A stretch of 48,640 nt of DNA from Hydrogenimonas thermophila (GTDB lineage: Bacteria > Campylobacterota > Campylobacteria > Campylobacterales > Hydrogenimonadaceae): the NCBI RefSeq assembly GCF_900115615.1, contig NZ_FOXB01000014.1:1-48640 (forward strand), written 5' to 3'. This document shows positions 44,302 through 48,640 of this stretch, in pieces. Both the position numbers and the translations under genes were made by a program. Position 1 is the first letter of the stretch. The number at the start of each line of letters is the position of its first letter. Below the pieces are notes generated by a model that searched no databases, had not been told where the DNA came from, and saw nothing but the letters and a program-made list of their open reading frames with translations.

Positions 44302-44475
44302 TTAAAACTTGATGGAGATTAATACTAAAATTATGGAACCAACACCGATTAGTTTTCCAAAAACTGGTAAAAACTCATTTTCATTTTCAAGAGAATCAAT
44401 AAGCCAATATCCAAATATAAAAAAAATAATTCCAGTTAACAATAAAATAAAAGGAGCTTTTTTAGATACTGTCAT
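44302..44475 (-). CDS. 57-residue two-helix membrane protein
   Basis: The minus-strand frame starts MTVSKKAPFILLLTGIIFFI, continues with FGYWLIDSLENENEF and ends in a second hydrophobic helix (LIGVGSIILVLISIKF). AAGG lies 8 nt before the ATG. This reading makes better biological sense than the overlapping plus-strand frame, which has no ribosome site and is rich in Ser, Lys and Ile. It sits between the small acidic protein and the AAA ATPase. Function unknown. Confidence 0.55.
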   Translation of the reverse strand: MTVSKKAPFILLLTGIIFFIFGYWLIDSLENENEFLPVFGKLIGVGSIILVLISIKF

Positions 44476-44528
44476 CTTCTACACCTTAATTAAGTTTTTA
44501 ATGTTTGTACTGTAAAACTTTCAAGTAT

Positions 44529-45731
44529 TTAATACAAAAAACCAAAAAGCCAAAGAGGGATAACATTTTTATCTCCTATTTCGATGTCGTCTTTTACAAT
44601 AAAACCATTTTCAATATTTTTAATCTGTTTTTTTGTTTTGTTTTTCCCACCAACTTCAAAAGTATATTCATTTACTGTAAAATCACCTTTTGGAGGTGCA
44701 TATATTTCATGCCCTTCAAGCATAGAAGCGAAAAATACTTCTCTTATTGAGCCAATTTCTTGTGTTTCACAATAACAAAAATGAAGATTGGTGTTATTAA
44801 GATATATTTTTTCAGGTTTAGTAAGAATTGCATCTTTTTTATTGGCACTTTTTATAAGTCTGATTATTTTGGCTTTTTGCAGTAATTCTAAATATTCATA
44901 AATTTCAGCATAAGAAGTTTTTGCCATATCCATTTTTGTTAGAAGTTCTTGCATATTTGGTTTAAAAGGATGTGAAGAACAGATATATTCTATAAGTTTT
45001 TTAAATTTTCTTATTGTAGTGAATTTTATATTTGATATTGCTGGTATATCAACTTCCAATACTACATTTATTGTCTCTTTGAGTTTTAAAAGATATGAGC
45101 TAATATCACGATTTTGAAAATAAAAAGGATAATATCCAACTTCGAAATACTCTTTAAAATCAGGTAATAATGAAGGTTTATTAATTTTTTCCATAATCTC
45201 AAAAGCTATATTTACATGATTTTTAATCAACTCATCTAGTGTAATACTCTCTATTTCAAAACCATACTTAAAATTCAAAAACTCCCTAAAAGACATCCCT
45301 TTAACTTCTTTTAGCAACACTCTTCTACTTAAATCAGCTTTTGCATTGTTTATAGATAATACACTGCTACCACTTACAATAACTCTTAAATCAAAAATAT
45401 CATAAATGTTTTTGAGCTCTTTTTCGAAATTTTGATATTTATGAATTTCGTCTATTATTAACAGTTTGCCATTTTCTTTATAAAAAGCCTCAGCAATTTC
45501 AAACAGACTCTCCCCATCAATCCAGTCGGCACTGATATATAGTTTTTCATTTGCCAAGATTTCTGATTCTTTTAAATATTGAAGAAGTGCAGTAGTTTTA
45601 CCAACACCTCTTGCTCCTATAATTGCCAAAAGCTTTTCGTTATTGTTTAACTCATTGTAAAAATATCTTTTATGCGTAGTTTTTAAATTTCTAACAATTG
45701 CACTTTGAAAAAGCCTTAATCTATTTAACAC
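44529..45731 (-). CDS. AAA ATPase with DUF4143 domain
   Basis: The 400-residue protein has an N-terminal AAA_14-type ATPase with Walker A AIIGARGVGKTTALL, Walker B KLLIIDEIHKY and sensor-like RVIVSGSSVLS, followed by a C-terminal DUF4143 nuclease-like region (VNEYTFEVGGKNKTKKQI, with E-x-GGKNK resembling the ExK motif of restriction-like folds). Such ATPases are frequent, patchily distributed accessory genes; roles in mobile elements or defence are suspected but unproven. The start is GTG 45731 with AAAGGA 5 nt upstream. It lies at the end of the block just before the CRISPR array. Confidence 0.85.
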   Translation of the reverse strand: MLNRLRLFQSAIVRNLKTTHKRYFYNELNNNEKLLAIIGARGVGKTTALLQYLKESEILANEKLYISADWIDGESLFEIAEAFYKENGKLLIIDEIHKYQNFEKELKNIYDIFDLRVIVSGSSVLSINNAKADLSRRVLLKEVKGMSFREFLNFKYGFEIESITLDELIKNHVNIAFEIMEKINKPSLLPDFKEYFEVGYYPFYFQNRDISSYLLKLKETINVVLEVDIPAISNIKFTTIRKFKKLIEYICSSHPFKPNMQELLTKMDMAKTSYAEIYEYLELLQKAKIIRLIKSANKKDAILTKPEKIYLNNTNLHFCYCETQEIGSIREVFFASMLEGHEIYAPPKGDFTVNEYTFEVGGKNKTKKQIKNIENGFIVKDDIEIGDKNVIPLWLFGFLY

Positions 45732-45775
45732 ACTGTTCCTTTATAGTTTCAACTATAAAAATTATAGCAGAAATT

Positions 45776-45907
45776 ATGGATAAAACTATAACTCAATTCT
45801 CAATTATCCTTTTTAGTATCTCTTTGTATGCTTTTTTTCTAAGAGTTTTGATCGATTTTCAGTTTAACTCTATAATATCCTCACCGATAAACAGCCTAAA
45901 AAAGTAA
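45776..45907 (+). CDS. Possible 43-residue membrane peptide or YggT-like fragment
   Basis: The frame reads MDKTITQFSIILFSISLYAF then FLRVLIDFQFNSIISSPINS: one helix followed by an RVL-x-DF segment reminiscent of YggT family proteins, which continue for another helix. It ends about 50 bp before the first CRISPR repeat. The ribosome site is weak. It may be a remnant truncated when the array or neighbouring DNA arrived. Low confidence. Confidence 0.3.
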   Translation: MDKTITQFSIILFSISLYAFFLRVLIDFQFNSIISSPINSLKK

Positions 45908-45958
45908 ACCTCTAGTGTCGCTTATTTAGCTCATTTTCAGTAAGAAATGTTTCAGGCA

Positions 45959-48305
45959 GTTTCAACTCCCATAGGAATACTTCAAACGCTCCTCCAACTT
46001 CTCTTTCATCGCCTGTCCGTAGTTTCAAATCCCATAGGGATACTTCAAACGTAAGTCCTTGAAATCCAAGAATACCTATTTCAAGTTTCAAATCCCATAG
46101 GGATACTTCAAACAATAAATGCTCTAATATATTAAAAGCATTAGCAAAAGTTTCAAATCCCATAGGGATACTTCAAACGGATGCTGGTCTGTTTGAATAT
46201 TTGAAGGCTATTGGTTTCAAATCCCATAGGGATACTTCAAATTAATGCTAAGAGTTATTACGCTTAGACAGACCTAGTTTCAAATCCCATAGGGATACTT
46301 CAAATCTTGCAGACAAACTCTATTATGAGAATATTTTAAAAGGTTTCAAATCCCATAGGGATACTTCAAATTCCAGTATCCACAGGTACTTTTGCTCTGG
46401 CTTCTTGTTTCAAATCCCATAGGGATACTTCAAATCTTCCCCGAAAGAAGAGAAGATTTTAGAAAGATAGGTTTCAAATCCCATAGGGATACTTCAAATT
46501 CGCCATCTGCCCACGGTCAGCGATTTGGTAATAGCGTTTCAAATCCCATAGGGATACTTCAAATTTTGAGATGAGTACAGACAGAAACAGTGTGACCTAG
46601 TTTCAAATCCCATAGGGATACTTCAAATGAAGATAAAACATTATGTTAGGTATGTTGATGACTTTGGTTTCAAATCCCATAGGGATACTTCAAATTCTGT
46701 AGAAAAACTTTTTAATATCTAGCTTTGCAGTTTCAAATCCCATAGGGATACTTCAAATTGAGATAGGCAGGATAATAGGCGCGTGGATCAATAAATGTTT
46801 CAAATCCCATAGGGATACTTCAAATATTTGGTGTATCTGCTTTTGATAGCAATGGTAAGTTGTTTCAAATCCCATAGGGATACTTCAAATGTATTTTGAA
46901 TTTAAAGATGGCAAGAAAAACGAAAAAGGTTTCAAATCCCATAGGGATACTTCAAATCAAAAAAAAGCCTAACTATGTCGGACGATTACTTGTTTCAAAT
47001 CCCATAGGGATACTTCAAATCTCACTCGTTAGCTGTTTAAAATACTCTTCATCGGTTTCAAATCCCATAGGGATACTTCAAATTACATTCGTCATTAAAA
47101 AGAGTGTGCGAGATAGAGCGTTTCAAATCCCATAGGGATACTTCAAATATAATCAGACCAGTACAACTGCCACCACTGCAATTAGGTTTCAAATCCCATA
47201 GGGATACTTCAAATCATTTGCGTGGAACCACAGAACCACCCCAGCCGGTTTCAAATCCCATAGGGATACTTCAAATCGGCTGAAACGGAAAAAGTAGCTG
47301 TTATTGTAGCCAGTTTCAAATCCCATAGGGATACTTCAAATGGTTGCTGATACGATAGATGATCAGACATATTATGAGTTTCAAATCCCATAGGGATACT
47401 TCAAATTCGAATATCAAGGGGACAACCGCCACTAGTTTAGAGTTTCAAATCCCATAGGGATACTTCAAATGGTGAATGGGTAGCACCAAAGTGGATGGTA
47501 GACAAGTTTCAAATCCCATAGGGATACTTCAAATGGATACTGGCTTGGATGTCAGTGACCTAGCTGATAGTTTCAAATCCCATAGGGATACTTCAAATTC
47601 AATATGAAGGAGATTAAATGAGTTTAAAAAGTGGTTTCAAATCCCATAGGGATACTTCAAATAGTAGTGAAGATTACGCTTTCCAAGAGGCTACCATGTT
47701 TCAAATCCCATAGGGATACTTCAAATACGATAGCCTTCAAATATTCAAACAGACCAGCATCCAGTTTCAAATCCCATAGGGATACTTCAAATTGGAGATT
47801 GCAGGATGACTATTTGTAAAAACAGAGGTTTCAAATCCCATAGGGATACTTCAAATTCTGAGTTGATGTTTTCCCATCCAGCATCGCATAGGTTTCAAAT
47901 CCCATAGGGATACTTCAAATAAAGCCCACATAGCCAGTAGCAGCGTATAGTTCATGTTTCAAATCCCATAGGGATACTTCAAATTGGTGGTTGGAGCTGT
48001 TCGAGCGTCTGCAAAACCTTGTTTCAAATCCCATAGGGATACTTCAAATTATGAGTTTCTTCCAGGTGTTGAAGATGTGAAGGGTTTCAAATCCCATAGG
48101 GATACTTCAAATTTTTATAGATGTAAAAGCTGAAGGAACTATGACTATGTTTCAAATCCCATAGGGATACTTCAAATTATATGCCCATTTCTTCTTAGAT
48201 AGCTTCGCCCACCGTTTCAAATCCCATAGGGATACTTCAAATTCATTGCAACAATAGGCGACCAAACATACTATGAGTTTCAAATCCCATAGGGATACTT
48301 CAAAT
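45959..48305 (-). CRISPR. CRISPR array, 37 repeats and 36 spacers
   Basis: The 29-nt repeat reads (plus strand) GTTTCAAATCCCATAGGG then ATACTTCAAAT; it holds the small palindrome ATCCC-ATA-GGGAT. Spacers are 33-38 nt, mostly 34-36. Read on the minus strand the repeat ends in GATTTGAAAC, the GAAAC 3' end typical of type I and III crRNA repeats, so transcription is probably leftward with the leader to the right. The left-most repeat (45959-45987) has several changes and the first four repeats end CAAAC, not CAAAT, which marks the old trailer end. From 46214 on the repeats are essentially invariant. Spacers read through as coding, suggesting phage or plasmid genes. No cas gene is in the window. 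Confidence 0.97.
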
Positions 48306-48553
48306 AAAAGCCGTTTTATAAGAAACAACTTAAACGGCTGAAATTTTAAAAAAAAACATACCTTTTTGTTTCATTTTTAAAACACTTCAAAACTGCGAAG
48401 TGTTTTGATGATGAAACATAAGTTTCATCAATAACACTAACAAGGTATCGGCTTGTAGTTTAATAGAGCCGATATAGTTTGATTTTTGTTGTTGTGTTAG
48501 CTCTTTAACAATTCATTGTCAATGGCACAAATACAATCAAGAGGAAGTGCTAT
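48306..48553 (-). other. Non-coding region with four hairpins: CRISPR leader and/or IS-encoded RNA
   Basis: No gene is seen here. Four successive inverted repeats occur: AGCCGTTT/AAACGGCT (48309-48339), AAAACACTTC/GAAGTGTTTT (48379-48406), TGATGAAAC/GTTTCATCA (48409-48430, loop ATAA) and TATCGGCT/AGCCGATA (48446-48474). An A9 run lies at about 48349-48357. The first hairpin abuts the array and, read on the minus strand, is followed by TTTT, so it could terminate transcription from the transposase side. The region is where the leader should be, but it also follows a probable IS110-family recombinase end, where IS1111-type elements encode a structured guide RNA. Confidence 0.5.
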
Positions 48554-48640
48554 CTATTTTGTTGGTTGTGCAACAAATACTCTCTTAGGATCATAAGGTG
48601 TATTATGCACATAGATTGCATAGATAATCTGCAATAGTTT
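48554..48640 (-). CDS. Probable IS110-family transposase, C-terminal fragment (start outside window)
   Basis: On the minus strand the last 28 codons before TAG read KLLQIIYAIYVHNTPYDPKR and VFVAQPTK. The pattern KLL-x-IIYA-x5-TPYDP matches the C-terminal end of IS110/IS1111-type recombinases (typically KLL-x-IxYAxxKxxxPYDP). The rest of the gene lies beyond the right edge. The call rests on this short segment only. Confidence 0.5.
   Translation of the reverse strand, partial: KLLQIIYAIYVHNTPYDPKRVFVAQPTK

Noticed and set aside
44309-44515. Plus-strand 68-residue open frame
   Set aside because: No ribosome site; the opposite strand has a better small gene with two hydrophobic helices.
45742-45757. 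TATAGTTTCAACTATA palindrome as an extra degenerate CRISPR repeat
   Set aside because: It shares only the GTTTCAAC start with the repeat; spacing (about 210 bp from the array) and the rest do not match.
45912-47819. Open frames inside the CRISPR array with repeated NPIGILQI or VSLWDLKL peptides
   Set aside because: These peptides are only translations of the repeat.
48481-48553. Possible rRNA or tRNA leader (AATTGTTAAAGAGC-like string on the minus strand)
   Set aside because: The string resembles sequences seen before rRNA operons, but no rRNA or tRNA follows in either direction in the window.

Overview
The window looks like the chromosome of a free-living, low-GC member of the Campylobacterota (Sulfurimonas/Sulfurovum-like). 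The evidence is the lineage-typical gene order in several blocks: HP0268-family protein / miaB / DUF374 divergent from nusA; gap-pgk-tpiA-fabI divergent from nadD-rsfS; argS-tatA-gmk-acidic protein-fliR-ABC-tsf-rpsB; and rimO-tilS. From memory these orders match Campylobacter jejuni closely. A HydABCDE-type membrane [NiFe] hydrogenase operon points to H2 oxidation. No rRNA or tRNA genes were seen. Several starts are TTG or GTG but carry a good Shine-Dalgarno sequence.

Layout. 1-1.9 kb is an accessory edge: the tail of an ISAs1-type transposase runs into a decapitated traT gene, followed by two related lipoproteins. 1.9-6.4 kb (minus) is a four-gene module: outer-membrane barrel, small phosphate-binding-like periplasmic protein, HD-GYP response regulator and sensor kinase, a plausible ligand-to-c-di-GMP pathway. 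6.5-8.6 kb (minus) holds FadL-type porin, DUF4395 membrane protein and Rrf2 regulator behind a consensus sigma70 promoter. 8.7-14.9 kb (minus) is hydA-hydB-hydC-hydD-hydE; the small subunit has Asn where the second Cys of the proximal-cluster CxGC motif is expected. 15.1-18.7 kb (plus) encodes exported proteins, including a lipoprotein and a PpiC-type isomerase. 18.8-21.1 kb is rimO-tilS, whose end overlaps a convergent PilO-like gene. 21.1-25.9 kb (minus) runs from an HP0268-like protein through miaB, an acyltransferase and a TPR protein to PilM/N/O-like genes. 26.0-31.2 kb contains nusA, an orphan DppB-type permease, a DUF3157-like protein, a major porin and fabI. 31.2-35.2 kb is the lower glycolysis cluster with nadD-rsfS. 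35.2-42.9 kb is the argS-to-rpsB housekeeping run. 43-45.9 kb has bcp, small membrane proteins (two of them, 32 and 57 aa, easily missed) and an AAA/DUF4143 ATPase.

45,959-48,305 is a CRISPR array of 37 repeats (29 nt) and 36 spacers (33-38 nt), transcribed leftward to judge from repeat polarity and decayed left-end repeats. No cas gene is in the window. Reading the spacers as protein gives the most striking signals: two adjacent spacers encode the two catalytic motifs of a reverse transcriptase (DIKKFF and YVDD); two spacers are near-perfect reverse complements; and two encode the same peptide with mostly synonymous differences. Right of the array lies a 248-nt stretch with four consecutive hairpins, then the C-terminus of a probable IS110-type transposase. 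It may be a CRISPR leader, an IS-encoded guide RNA region, or both.
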